Shown here: positions 1 through 8,368 of the stretch, in pieces
Numbering within the stretch: position 1 is the first letter of the stretch
Layout of the letters: the number at the start of each line of letters is the position of its first letter
Source of the DNA: Coprobacillus sp. CAG:698
GTDB lineage: Bacteria > Bacillota_I > Bacilli_A > ML615J-28 > CAG-698
Direction: 5' to 3'
DNA: 45,438 bases
Assembly: GCA_000431235.1 (NCBI GenBank)
Contig: HF988697.1
Span: 1-45,438, forward strand
Program-made: the position numbers and the translations under genes
Notes under the pieces: model-generated
The model's database searches: none
The model's input: only the letters and a program-made list of their open reading frames with translations
Told to the model about the DNA's origin: nothing

Positions 1-70
1 AAAAATAGTAAAGTAATATCCAATATATATAGTAATCATATCTTTTCCATATATTATAGATTTTTTGGGG

Positions 71-104
71 AAAAAGCGAATTCACGTGCACACTTGGCTT
101 TTTT
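71..104 (+). terminator. Possible terminator at left edge
   Basis: AAAAAGC at 71-77 pairs with GCTTTTT at 97-103 across a loop containing CACGTG, and a T-run follows on the plus strand. It could end a plus-strand gene lying left of the window. The stem is mostly A-T, so support is modest. Confidence 0.3.
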
Positions 105-123
105 TACTTATTAATGTCATATA

Positions 124-148
124 AAAATTGCCATGCTTTTGCATGACA
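124..148 (-). terminator. Terminator after reverse rubrerythrin
   Basis: Minus strand reads GTCATGC-AAAA-GCATGGC, a 7-bp stem with one G-T pair, followed by a T-run. It lies just past the stop of the rubrerythrin gene. A T-run on the other side means it may work in both directions. Confidence 0.65.
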
Positions 149-156
149 TTTTTATT

Positions 157-690
157 TTATTTAAAATAACGTTTTAATAGTGCTTCTAAAGCCTTACCAT
201 GGCGAGCTTCATCTTTGCACATTTCATGTACTGAATCATGAATACCATCATAATTCAATTGTTTAGCAAGTGTAGCAATTTCCTTTTTACTCTTGCATGC
301 ACCATTTTCTCCAGCTAACATTTTTTCAAGATTTGTTTTAGTGCTCTTAGAAACTAATTCACCTAACATTTCTCCAAATCTTGCAGCGTGTTCTGCTTCT
401 TCATGAGCAATATGTTCTAATACAACAGCTATTTCAGGATATCCTTCTCTATAAGCTTGACGAGCCATTGCTAAATACATACCAACTTCACTACATTCAC
501 CTTTGAAATGATCTCTTAAACCAGCTAGAACTCTTTCATCGACACCTTGAGCAATTCCTATAACATGTTCATCTGCCCAAGCTAATTCTTCTTCTACATA
601 TGGAACTATTTTGTCTGGACCAGCTCCACAAATAGGACATTTTTCATTTGTATCAATAATTTGACCACACACTAAACATTTGTACTTCAT
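157..690 (-). CDS. Reverse rubrerythrin (NADH peroxidase type)
   Basis: A 177-residue protein with an N-terminal rubredoxin-like zinc-ribbon fold, cysteines C5, C8, C18 and C21, followed by a ferritin-like diiron domain with the E-x-x-H pattern in AHEEAEHAARFGE and in CKDEARHGKAL. The rubredoxin domain comes first, opposite to classical rubrerythrin, which defines reverse rubrerythrins; in clostridia these reduce H2O2, and O2 indirectly, using NADH-derived electrons. The start was placed at 690 because CGGAGGAAAATT precedes that ATG; an upstream in-frame extension to 735 would run into perR. It follows perR by 20 bp, so it is likely co-transcribed with and repressed by PerR. Cytoplasmic. Confidence 0.93.
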   Translation of the reverse strand: MKYKCLVCGQIIDTNEKCPICGAGPDKIVPYVEEELAWADEHVIGIAQGVDERVLAGLRDHFKGECSEVGMYLAMARQAYREGYPEIAVVLEHIAHEEAEHAARFGEMLGELVSKSTKTNLEKMLAGENGACKSKKEIATLAKQLNYDGIHDSVHEMCKDEARHGKALEALLKRYFK

Positions 691-710
691 AATTTTCCTC
701 CGATATATTT

Positions 711-1088
711 TTATTTTTTTTGACAATCTGTACATATGCCACGAATAATAATCGTTTTGTCTATAACCTTCATTCCAATAGTATCATCAATAGTTTCATC
801 AATTTTATCTAAATTTGTTTCAATATCAATTATCTTCCCGCATTTAACACAAATTGCATGATGATGATTTATCATCTTACCATCAAAATGAGTTTTTCCA
901 TTTGGCATAACAATTTCTTTTATTATTCCTTCTTCACTCAATTGATGAAGATTTCGATAAACAGTACTAACACTTTTTTTTATTCCCCTCTCAGATAGCA
1001 TAAAATATACATCTTCTGCTGTTGGGTGAGTAAAGGTAGATAGTACTATTTCTTTTATTAATTCACGTATTTTTGAGTTATATAACAT
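711..1088 (-). CDS. perR: Fur-family peroxide regulator, PerR type
   Basis: A 125-residue Fur-family repressor: winged helix in the first ~65 residues, then a metal-binding dimerisation domain. The structural zinc pairs are C80-x2-C83 and C119-x2-C122. The regulatory metal ligands of B. subtilis PerR have counterparts at H21, D69, H75, H77 and D88. An Asp at the last position is typical of PerR (Fur usually has Glu), so peroxide sensing by iron-catalysed histidine oxidation is inferred. Start at 1088 has AGGAG upstream, and a good promoter lies just before it. The next gene in the operon is a peroxide-reducing rubrerythrin, which supports the assignment. I could not find a clear Per box. Confidence 0.88.
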   Translation of the reverse strand: MLYNSKIRELIKEIVLSTFTHPTAEDVYFMLSERGIKKSVSTVYRNLHQLSEEGIIKEIVMPNGKTHFDGKMINHHHAICVKCGKIIDIETNLDKIDETIDDTIGMKVIDKTIIIRGICTDCQKK

Positions 1089-1110
1089 TTAATTACTCCT
1101 AAGCAACTAT

Positions 1111-1139
1111 ATTTTACCATATTAAAATAAATTTGTCAA
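1111..1139 (-). promoter_or_regulatory. Promoter of perR-rubrerythrin operon
   Basis: On the minus strand, TTGACA (1134-1139) and TAAAAT (1111-1116) are separated by 17 bp. The -10 box lies about 22 bp upstream of the perR start codon. Confidence 0.75.
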
Positions 1140-1169
1140 TTAAAAATGAAAATTATTTTTATTTTTATT

Positions 1170-1772
1170 TTATTTAAATATTTTGGCAATAACAGAAACT
1201 ATTTCTTTGATGTTTACATTAGTTGTATTAACGCATAAATCATAATTCTTTTTATCACCCCATTTTTGGTATGTATAAAATTCATAATATTTAGCACGAT
1301 CTTTATCAACTTTTTTAATGTATTTTTCTAGTTTTTTAGAATCTAAATCTTCATTTTCATTCTTTCTAGATAAGCATCTATTTATCCTACTTTCCATACT
1401 TGCATGAACAAATATACGATAAGGATTATATTCTTTTAAAATATAATCAGCACAACGGCCTACAATGACACAGTTACTTTTTTCAGCCAAATACTTTAGT
1501 ATTTCACATTGAGCAGTATAAATTGATTGTATTTGTTTGGTTTGATAATCGTTAAAGATTGCCATACTTTGTCCTATAGTAATAGGATAAAGATTATGAG
1601 GTTTCTTTTCTAAAACTTCTTTTACATATTCTTCTGATAAAGATGTATGTTTACTAATTTCTGTAATTATCTCTTTATCATAATACTCATAATTTAATTC
1701 TTCAGCAAGTCTTCTTCCAAATTCTCTTCCACCGCTACCGAATTCACGACCTATTGTTATTATTTTGTTCAT
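1170..1772 (-). CDS. Cytidylate kinase-like family protein
   Basis: A 200-residue P-loop protein of the cytidylate-kinase-like family. The N-terminal IGREFGSGGREFG carries a glycine-rich nucleotide-binding loop characteristic of this family. The middle (IVGRCADYILKE) and the Arg-rich lid region (SRINRCLSRKNE) also fit. The true substrate of these short, often misannotated proteins is not settled; canonical Cmk is somewhat longer. Start at 1772 has AAAAGGAG upstream. It begins 14 bp after the stop of the large amidase lipoprotein, so the two are probably co-transcribed, without an obvious functional link. Confidence 0.85.
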   Translation of the reverse strand: MNKIITIGREFGSGGREFGRRLAEELNYEYYDKEIITEISKHTSLSEEYVKEVLEKKPHNLYPITIGQSMAIFNDYQTKQIQSIYTAQCEILKYLAEKSNCVIVGRCADYILKEYNPYRIFVHASMESRINRCLSRKNENEDLDSKKLEKYIKKVDKDRAKYYEFYTYQKWGDKKNYDLCVNTTNVNIKEIVSVIAKIFK

Positions 1773-1786
1773 AAAGTTTTCTCCTT

Positions 1787-4700
1787 TTATGCTAAAGTCT
1801 TGTATTTTATGATTTCCATTTTTGTTCCTTCAACAAGAACTCCACCACTAGTACTACTAGCTGGATTAATCAACCATGTACCACCATTTACATTTGTTTC
1901 ATATGTGTGAGGACACCATAAATATTCACCTGGATTTAATTCACAGATAACATTTGTTGTTGTATCATTTGTTCCACTATTTGGAAGAACCTTAGAAACA
2001 CAATAAGAACCACTAATATCTTTTCCAAATATTACTTTGAAATATCCATATGCACCACTATTATTTCTTCCATACGTATCACTTAGGTCAAACTTTAATA
2101 CTTCATTTGTGCTATTATAATATAATGCTCCTGTACCAGCATATTCTTTTGCTTTTCCATTAACAATACCCACATTATTAATAAAATCAATACCACCTAA
2201 AGGACGTAATTCTTTTCGTGAAAGTGTAGATCCAGATTCAGGAGTTGATAAATTAATTAAACAGTTTTTGCCAATAAAGAAGATTTTTCCACTTATTCTA
2301 ATGGCAACACCACCAAAGCCTACAGCACTATCTTGATCAGCATATGTTCCAAATCCATCAGATGTTTTTCCAGCACTTGGCGCTTTTGCTCCAGTGTTGA
2401 ATATTAATTTGTCACCTTCTTCTGCTAAACCAAAGTTTATTGTAAAACTCATCTTTGTTTCATTATATGTAGCAACAATTGTCACATATTTCACATCATA
2501 ACTAACCTTTAATAATTTGCCAGTTTTCAAATCATAATAAGATGAATCTTCACCCTCTGAATATTCGAATGACAATCCTTCCATTTCTGGTAATTTGTAA
2601 TCATTAACTATTTTAGCAGGAATTTTATCCATTAAATCATATAACACTTTTATATCAGGATTATCAATAGCTATAATATCTATTTTTAATCTCTTAGCAA
2701 CATTTTCTAAAGTTAAATATTTCTTTATTTCAGCACTTTGATTTTCGTAATTCTCTAGTACTGCTTCTATAGCACCTTTGTTAACTCCTGTTACTTCAAT
2801 ATTAAACTTAAGAAGTTCATAATCAAGTTTAAATGCTTTTATTTGATTTATAGTAACTTGTGTTGTACCACTATTTGTTTCATTTTTTGAATTAGTAGGA
2901 GTTTGTTTAGTCACTTTGAAATCGCGATAATTATTATTAGTATCTAGTAAATATTTACGAGAAATACTCATTCCTTCTAAAAGATCTAAAAATTGTTTTT
3001 CTTCAAAATCAGTAGAGTTCTCATATACGCCTAATTTATCAATAACTTTGTCATCACTTGATAAAATACTTATACTAAATCCTTTTTTAACTTCTTCATC
3101 AGTAATTAATAAATCAAACACACAATCAGGTAATACACAATCAAAAATGTCTTTTGAACTATAATCTTTAATCAAATCACCTAATCCAATTAGGAAATAT
3201 CCTTTTGCTGGAATAGTTCCTTCAAATATTTCAAACTCGTATAATTTATCTAATTTAATTGCAACTTTATAACCTTTTAAATCAATACTATTACTAGTTG
3301 TATTGTACAATTCAATGAAACGGTAAGAACTAGGATTTTCTAAATCATTTAGCATAAATACTTCGTTGATAAGAATTGAAGTATTAATGTCATAAAGTTT
3401 AAATAAGTTTTCTTCTATTTTTCGTAAGTAATCTATCGAACCAATTAATCTTTGTGTATCACTATCAAATGAATCATATTGACTAATTAAATTTTCTATT
3501 ACTTCTTCGTCATTTTTAGTAGGATTAATGCTTAGTTTAGCTACTTCTTCATCAAAGTTTCTAGCTACCATGATTTTTCCTTCATCATTTGGTAAAGGTG
3601 TATTTGTATTACTACCAGCAATTTCTGAAGTAAATACTTTTGATTCCTTATAATCTTTTCCTTCAATAGTTATTTCATAAGCTAATATTGTTCTTTCAAG
3701 TGGTTGTTTAAATACTTTTCCTGTATCATCAAGATATTCAGGTGTTAAAGATTTGAAAGATAATTTATAATCTTTAAGTAGTGATTGTACTAGTAATTCA
3801 CCTGAAATTAAAGAAACAGCATAAGAATATAAATTATTTGTTCTCAATGTTTGAGGACAATTCTTACCACTCATATCATAGTGTTGTTTTACAGATGATA
3901 AAGATAACCCATTTTCAATAATTAAACTTGCCATTAGTTTACCAGCATTTTGCCATACTTTATATAAATCAGCACCATAATTTACACAAGTTTCAACACC
4001 TATTGATCTAGCATAAGCATCATATGAATCACCTTGCCATGTTACCTCATCATTAGGAATATGATGATAAATAACATTCTCATCTACTGTATAATGCCAA
4101 GAACGAGCACGCGATTCTTTGTTCCAATTTGAGACCATATAATCTGCATGATTTTTAGCATCAGCACCTGGGTTGATGTTTCCAGTGTCGTGGTATACTA
4201 TGTAATTTAGAGCATCATGTTTAATTCCTGAACGAACTAGTTTCATTTTTTCCGCTTCAACAAGCATTTCTGGAGTAGCTGTTTTCCCATTAAACTTATT
4301 TTCTGTTATTGGAACAATTTCTTCAATCATCTTAGGATTTCTAAATGAATATCTTAATACACTTCCTAAAACCAATTGATTTCTTTCTTTTGGATTTTCA
4401 CCATGAGTTACAACATTTTGAACTAAAACTTCATCAATTTTTAATGATTCAAATATTAGCATAGGATCAAGAATAACTTCAAATTCAATTTCATCATATA
4501 TTTCTTCATTATCTTTTAATGTAACTCTAATAGTTGATTTCCCACATTTTAAACCTTCTAATTCATTGTTTTTAATACTTATAACTTCTTCATCACTAGA
4601 AGTAATAACATATTCTGTAATATCAGAATTATCAATATCAACTTTAATTGTTAATTTTCCAAACAAAGGAATAGTAGTTTCAATATTCTTAATCGATATT

Positions 4701-5290
4701 TGAGGTTTTGGTGGCTCATTTACCTTTACATTAATTGAATAAAACTGTTCTGTATTTGTAGATAAATATACTTTTAAAGTAACATTACCACTTTTTAAGC
4801 CCTTAACTATTGAGCCATTAACTGAAACAACTTCTAAATCATTAGATTCGATAATAACTGTTGTTCCTTCCTTTAAATTATTAGTTTGATATTTAATTTC
4901 ACATTCTTCGTTTACTTCTATTGTATACTCTAAAACTTCGACTAATAATTCTTCTTTAGGTTCAGTCTTCTTTGCATTAACTTTAACTTCTAAGTAAATC
5001 TTTTCTTCTTGTGAAGATAAATATACCTCTATTTTAGTAGTTCCTTCCTTTAATGCATAAATTTTACCATTTTCTACTTTACATACTTCTTCGTTTAATG
5101 ACTTCATCATTACAACAGTATCACTAAGAAGATTCTTTACTTCATAAGAAATAACTTCTTCTTGTCCCTCCTCAAGAATGTAACTTGTTTTTGTTATGTT
5201 TAATTCTTCTTTTTCTTTATTTTTTTCTTTACAACTAATAAAAGAAATTGAAAAAAGAAAAACAAACATTAGCATTAATAATTTTTTCAT
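1787..5290 (-). CDS. Lipoprotein: Ig-like repeats, Zn amidase, lamin-tail domain
   Basis: A 1167-residue predicted surface lipoprotein. The signal peptide ends in the lipobox FISC with the acylated Cys at residue 20. Three bacterial Ig-like modules follow (about 34-105, 118-191, 199-273). Residues ~355-500 form an N-acetylmuramoyl-L-alanine amidase domain (Amidase_2/T7-lysozyme fold): zinc ligands fit H367, H470 and C478 (KNCP), with E433 as a likely catalytic residue. A lamin-tail-like beta domain lies near 640-760, and a long C-terminal beta-rich region follows. It probably cleaves peptidoglycan stem peptides outside the membrane. Start at 5290 is fixed by TAGGAGGCGTAAA; the longer in-frame ORF would add residues before the signal peptide. 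Confidence 0.88.
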   Translation of the reverse strand: MKKLLMLMFVFLFSISFISCKEKNKEKEELNITKTSYILEEGQEEVISYEVKNLLSDTVVMMKSLNEEVCKVENGKIYALKEGTTKIEVYLSSQEEKIYLEVKVNAKKTEPKEELLVEVLEYTIEVNEECEIKYQTNNLKEGTTVIIESNDLEVVSVNGSIVKGLKSGNVTLKVYLSTNTEQFYSINVKVNEPPKPQISIKNIETTIPLFGKLTIKVDIDNSDITEYVITSSDEEVISIKNNELEGLKCGKSTIRVTLKDNEEIYDEIEFEVILDPMLIFESLKIDEVLVQNVVTHGENPKERNQLVLGSVLRYSFRNPKMIEEIVPITENKFNGKTATPEMLVEAEKMKLVRSGIKHDALNYIVYHDTGNINPGADAKNHADYMVSNWNKESRARSWHYTVDENVIYHHIPNDEVTWQGDSYDAYARSIGVETCVNYGADLYKVWQNAGKLMASLIIENGLSLSSVKQHYDMSGKNCPQTLRTNNLYSYAVSLISGELLVQSLLKDYKLSFKSLTPEYLDDTGKVFKQPLERTILAYEITIEGKDYKESKVFTSEIAGSNTNTPLPNDEGKIMVARNFDEEVAKLSINPTKNDEEVIENLISQYDSFDSDTQRLIGSIDYLRKIEENLFKLYDINTSILINEVFMLNDLENPSSYRFIELYNTTSNSIDLKGYKVAIKLDKLYEFEIFEGTIPAKGYFLIGLGDLIKDYSSKDIFDCVLPDCVFDLLITDEEVKKGFSISILSSDDKVIDKLGVYENSTDFEEKQFLDLLEGMSISRKYLLDTNNNYRDFKVTKQTPTNSKNETNSGTTQVTINQIKAFKLDYELLKFNIEVTGVNKGAIEAVLENYENQSAEIKKYLTLENVAKRLKIDIIAIDNPDIKVLYDLMDKIPAKIVNDYKLPEMEGLSFEYSEGEDSSYYDLKTGKLLKVSYDVKYVTIVATYNETKMSFTINFGLAEEGDKLIFNTGAKAPSAGKTSDGFGTYADQDSAVGFGGVAIRISGKIFFIGKNCLINLSTPESGSTLSRKELRPLGGIDFINNVGIVNGKAKEYAGTGALYYNSTNEVLKFDLSDTYGRNNSGAYGYFKVIFGKDISGSYCVSKVLPNSGTNDTTTNVICELNPGEYLWCPHTYETNVNGGTWLINPASSTSGGVLVEGTKMEIIKYKTLA

Positions 5291-5329
5291 TTTACGCCTC
5301 CTATATAGATTTATATCAATCACATAATA

Positions 5330-5358
5330 ATTATATCATTTTTTTAATCTATTGACAA
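5330..5358 (-). promoter_or_regulatory. Promoter of amidase lipoprotein
   Basis: Minus-strand TTGTCA (5353-5358), 17-bp spacer, TATAAT (5330-5335). It sits about 40 bp upstream of the start codon. Confidence 0.75.
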
Positions 5359-5396
5359 ACAAAAAATATATTTTGTGTCTATTATCATTTAATTTC

Positions 5397-5429
5397 AAAA
5401 AAAATACAGTTATTTATTAAATAGCTGTA
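5397..5429 (-). terminator. Terminator after acidic repeat protein
   Basis: Minus-strand stem TACAG/CTGTA continued by TATTT/AAATA after one mismatch, loop AAT, then eight T. It lies 22 bp past the stop of the acidic repeat gene. Confidence 0.65.
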
Positions 5430-5450
5430 CTTATTTTTATAATTCTTTTT

Positions 5451-6308
5451 TTAATTAGCACTCTTTTTACTTATTATATAACTAAATAATGTCTTTATAT
5501 CTTTTTTCGATAAAAAAGGATATATATTATCAATATCTACATTTGTATATTTACCACTTATGTATCCTTCTACAAGTTCACTAAGACATTTTCCAGATAC
5601 AAATGGTATTAATGATGTGGTATTTACTTTTTCTGTTTCTGATTCAATTGACCATAAAAATAACTTATCGATAAACTTTGTTTTTAAAAATGGTGCTAAA
5701 GATGTAACATTAATTTTTGCATCCTTGAAATCATCATTTATATACTTTGTAACAATTTTAGCCAAGGTGTCTCGAGAAACAAAAGGTGACATACTTGTTA
5801 TATTAATTGCATTCGCGTTTCCACTTTCTAGTAAATATAACATTAGTTTAGAGCAATTATCTTTTCCTAAAAATGGAGCAATGCTTGTGATATTAATGTT
5901 ACTAATATCTATTTTACCTGAAATAATATCATCAGTTATTTTATCTATTTCCTCATCATCCAAAAATGGCATCATAGCTACTAAATTAATTGATTTTTTA
6001 CTATTTCCTTTTGCTTTAAATATATTTTTGAATATTAATTCATCATCGTCTTCGTCATCGTCATCATCGTCTTCATCATCTTCATCATCGTCTTCTTCAT
6101 CTTCATCGTCTTCTTCATCGTCTTCGTCATCTTCATCGTCTTCATCACCAAATGAAAATGTGAATGTATTAGGTTTCTTTTTTTCTTCTATATCATTATC
6201 TTTAACTACTTCTTCATCATTTTCAATAACAATATCACTTTTTTCTTCATTTTCTTTTACTTCTTCATAATAAACTTTCCCATTTATAATTACTTTATTT
6301 AGTTTCAT
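5451..6308 (-). CDS. Acidic protein with six INxTSxxPFL repeats
   Basis: A 285-residue protein of unknown function. Residues 55-90 are an unbroken run of 36 Asp/Glu. After a short basic linker come six ~30-residue repeats starting near 107, 138, 168, 199, 228 and 259. Each opens with INxTSxxPF(L/V), as in INITSIAPFL or INVTSLAPFL, followed by an amphipathic helix. This suggests a helical solenoid carrying a polyanionic tether. No signal peptide or membrane segment is seen, so a cytoplasmic place is likely. It is 35 bp downstream of an XRE regulator, and AGGAGG precedes the start. The acidic run is encoded by GAT/GAA/GAC triplets and could slip. I do not recognise a named family with confidence. 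Confidence 0.8.
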   Translation of the reverse strand: MKLNKVIINGKVYYEEVKENEEKSDIVIENDEEVVKDNDIEEKKKPNTFTFSFGDEDDEDDEDDEEDDEDEEDDDEDDEDDDDDDEDDDELIFKNIFKAKGNSKKSINLVAMMPFLDDEEIDKITDDIISGKIDISNINITSIAPFLGKDNCSKLMLYLLESGNANAINITSMSPFVSRDTLAKIVTKYINDDFKDAKINVTSLAPFLKTKFIDKLFLWSIESETEKVNTTSLIPFVSGKCLSELVEGYISGKYTNVDIDNIYPFLSKKDIKTLFSYIISKKSAN

Positions 6309-6343
6309 TTTATACCTCCTGTTATTTAATAATTACCAATGAT

Positions 6344-6565
6344 TTATTTATCTTCATCATCTAAACATAAAATATCTTCAAAATTTGTTTGAAATAACTT
6401 GCATAGTTCTAATAATGAATCTATTGTTGGAGCAGATATTCCATTTTCCCATTTTGAAACAGCTTGTCTTGTAACAAATAATGTCTCTGCCAATTCATCT
6501 TGAGACATATTTTTTTCTTTTCGGTACTTTTGTATTTTATTACCGACTTTTTTCAAATTTATCAT
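6344..6565 (-). CDS. XRE-family HTH regulator (short)
   Basis: A 73-residue protein that is essentially one Cro/C1-type helix-turn-helix: QDELAETLFVTRQAVSKWENG is the diagnostic stretch (shown here in part by its key residues QDELA, TRQAVSKWE and PTIDSLLEL). It likely binds DNA as a dimer and regulates its own operon, since two dyads lie just upstream. The next gene is the acidic repeat protein. Start at 6565 has GGAGG upstream. Its ligand or signal is unknown. Confidence 0.88.
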   Translation of the reverse strand: MINLKKVGNKIQKYRKEKNMSQDELAETLFVTRQAVSKWENGISAPTIDSLLELCKLFQTNFEDILCLDDEDK

Positions 6566-6596
6566 AATAGTCCTCCAACTTTTATTTTACACAATT

Positions 6597-6640
6597 ATTA
6601 TATACCATTATAGTATAAAAGTAACGCAACATAAAGTTGC
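6597..6640 (-). promoter_or_regulatory. Promoter region with two dyads before XRE gene
   Basis: Two TATAAT boxes on the minus strand (6597-6602 and 6607-6612) have only weak -35 partners. The dyad TATAC-N7-GTATA (6601-6617) covers one of them, and GCAAC-ATAAA-GTTGC (6626-6640) lies where a -35 would be. Autoregulation by the XRE protein is inferred. Confidence 0.4.
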
Positions 6641-6645
6641 TTTTA

Positions 6646-6674
6646 TTTAAAACATCCACCAAAAGGTGGATGTT
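6646..6674 (-). terminator. Terminator of liv operon
   Basis: A perfect 10-bp stem, AACATCCACC/GGTGGATGTT (6651-6674), with a 4-base loop, directly past the livF stop. The T-tail on the minus strand is short (TTTTAAAT). Confidence 0.7.
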
Positions 6675-6679
6675 CGTAT

Positions 6680-7597
6680 TTACATACCTAAATAGGCTTT
6701 CTTAACACTTTCGTTTTCTAATAATTCTTTTCCAGTTCCTTCCATAACAACTAGACCTGTTTCTAGGACATATGCTCTATCAGCAATTGCTAGGGCTGCC
6801 TTAGCATTTTGTTCTACAAGTAGAATTGTTGTTCCTTTTTCATTAAGTTTCTTGATTATTTGAAATACTTCTTGAACATAAATAGGTGATAATCCCATTG
6901 ATGGCTCATCAAGTAACAAAATTTTAGGCTTACTCATCATTGCTCTTGCTATAGCAAGCATTTGTTGCTCACCACCTGATAAAGTTCCTGCTTTTTGTTT
7001 GCTTCTTTCTTTAAGTCTTGGAAAAACTTCATATATATCTTCTAAATCATGTTTTATTTTTTGATTATTATGTCTACGAAATGCACCCATTTCCAGATTT
7101 TCCTGAACTGTTAGTCCTGAAAATATTTGTCTTCCCTCAGGTACATGACTTACACCATACATTATTCCTTCGTATGTAGGAACCTTTAGGATATCTGCTT
7201 TTACATATTTTTTATAGTTATATTTTAGAAGATTGATTTTTCTTTTTTGAAAGAAATTAGGTTTTTTGTATAATTCTAAGGTTATATCTTCATCACTTTT
7301 TAGTTTCTCAAAAGCTTTTTCACTTGTACCATATGTTGCTAATAATAAGTCTGTCATTTTTATTCCAGCAAATCTGTTTAACGTACGTTTATCTTGTAAA
7401 TCTGATAAATCTAAAATTGCTTGTGAATCATTATCGGATTTTACTAAACCAGTAAGAGCCCTAAGTAAAGTAGTTTTTCCGGCACCATTGGCTCCAATTA
7501 AAACCACAATTTCACCCTTTTTCACATCTAAATCTATGCCTTTTATAGCTTTTATATTGCCATTATATGTTACTTTTAAATTTCTTACACTAAGCAT
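6680..7597 (-). CDS. livF: Branched-chain amino acid ABC transporter ATPase LivF, with insertion
   Basis: A 305-residue ABC ATPase: Walker A GANGAGKT at 35-42, signature LSGGEQQ at 206-212, Walker B ILLLDEP at 226-232. It energises branched-chain amino acid import with LivG. Family members are near 235 residues. The extra length is an insertion of roughly 65-70 residues between Walker A and the HVPEGR motif at 151-156, in a basic, Lys/Tyr-rich stretch; the rest is collinear with LivF. The gene is last in the operon, starting just after the livG stop, with AGGAG as ribosome site. Confidence 0.92.
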   Translation of the reverse strand: MLSVRNLKVTYNGNIKAIKGIDLDVKKGEIVVLIGANGAGKTTLLRALTGLVKSDNDSQAILDLSDLQDKRTLNRFAGIKMTDLLLATYGTSEKAFEKLKSDEDITLELYKKPNFFQKRKINLLKYNYKKYVKADILKVPTYEGIMYGVSHVPEGRQIFSGLTVQENLEMGAFRRHNNQKIKHDLEDIYEVFPRLKERSKQKAGTLSGGEQQMLAIARAMMSKPKILLLDEPSMGLSPIYVQEVFQIIKKLNEKGTTILLVEQNAKAALAIADRAYVLETGLVVMEGTGKELLENESVKKAYLGM

Positions 7598-7599
7598 AT

Positions 7600-8367
7600 T
7601 TACTCTCCTAAATAAGCACTAATTACTTCTGGATTATTTTTAATTTCCTCAGGTGTTCCTGTTGCAATTACTTCACCAAAAGATAAAACCGTAATCCATT
7701 CACAAATACCCATAACAAGTTTCATATCATGCTCAATCAATAATATTGTAACGTTGAACTTTTTTCTCACAAGACTTATCGTATTCATTAATTCTTCTGT
7801 TTCTATTGGATTCATACCAGCAGCTGGTTCATCAAGAAGAATAATTTTCGGATTTGTTGCTAAGGCTCTGGCTATTTCAAGTTTTCTTTGCATACCATAT
7901 GGAAGATTATTTGCTAATTCTTCAGAATATTCTTTAAGTCCTAGAATTTCAAGTATTTGTTCTACTTTCTCATCAACAGCTTTTTCAGAATTCCAAAACC
8001 TTTTTGTTCTAAAAATGCTATCAAAAACATTGTAACGTAGATCTCTGCTTGCTGCAGTCTTTACATTATCAAGAACTGACATTTTCTTGAATAATCTTAT
8101 ATTCTGGAAGGTTCTTGTAATTCCTTTTTCTACTCTTTTATAAGAAGGTAAATTTGTTATATCATTTCCATCAAGAAACACTTTACCAGTTGTTGGTTTA
8201 TAAACACCTGTTAGAATATTAAATATTGTCGTTTTTCCTGCTCCATTAGGACCAATTAATCCAACTAATTCATTTTCTTTTATTTTTATATTGAAATTAT
8301 TAACTGCTTTTAAGCCACCAAACATTATACTAATATTACTTGCTTCCAATATTACTTTATCTGCCAT
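7600..8367 (-). CDS. livG: Branched-chain amino acid ABC transporter ATPase LivG
   Basis: A 255-residue ABC ATPase with Walker A GPNGAGKT (residues ~39-46), the LivG hallmark TRTFQNIRLF, and Walker B IILLDEPAAGMNP. The signature region reads NLPYGMQRKLEIARA, the usual LivG departure from LSGGQ. It pairs with LivF beneath the LivHM membrane dimer. AGGAGG precedes the start, and the gene follows livM by one base. Confidence 0.93.
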   Translation of the reverse strand: MADKVILEASNISIMFGGLKAVNNFNIKIKENELVGLIGPNGAGKTTIFNILTGVYKPTTGKVFLDGNDITNLPSYKRVEKGITRTFQNIRLFKKMSVLDNVKTAASRDLRYNVFDSIFRTKRFWNSEKAVDEKVEQILEILGLKEYSEELANNLPYGMQRKLEIARALATNPKIILLDEPAAGMNPIETEELMNTISLVRKKFNVTILLIEHDMKLVMGICEWITVLSFGEVIATGTPEEIKNNPEVISAYLGE

Positions 8368-8368
8368 A

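Noticed and set aside
5560..6270. 236-codon plus-strand ORF rich in serine
   Set aside because: It is antisense to the acidic repeat protein; the Ser run is only the complement of the Asp/Glu codons, and it has no ribosome site.
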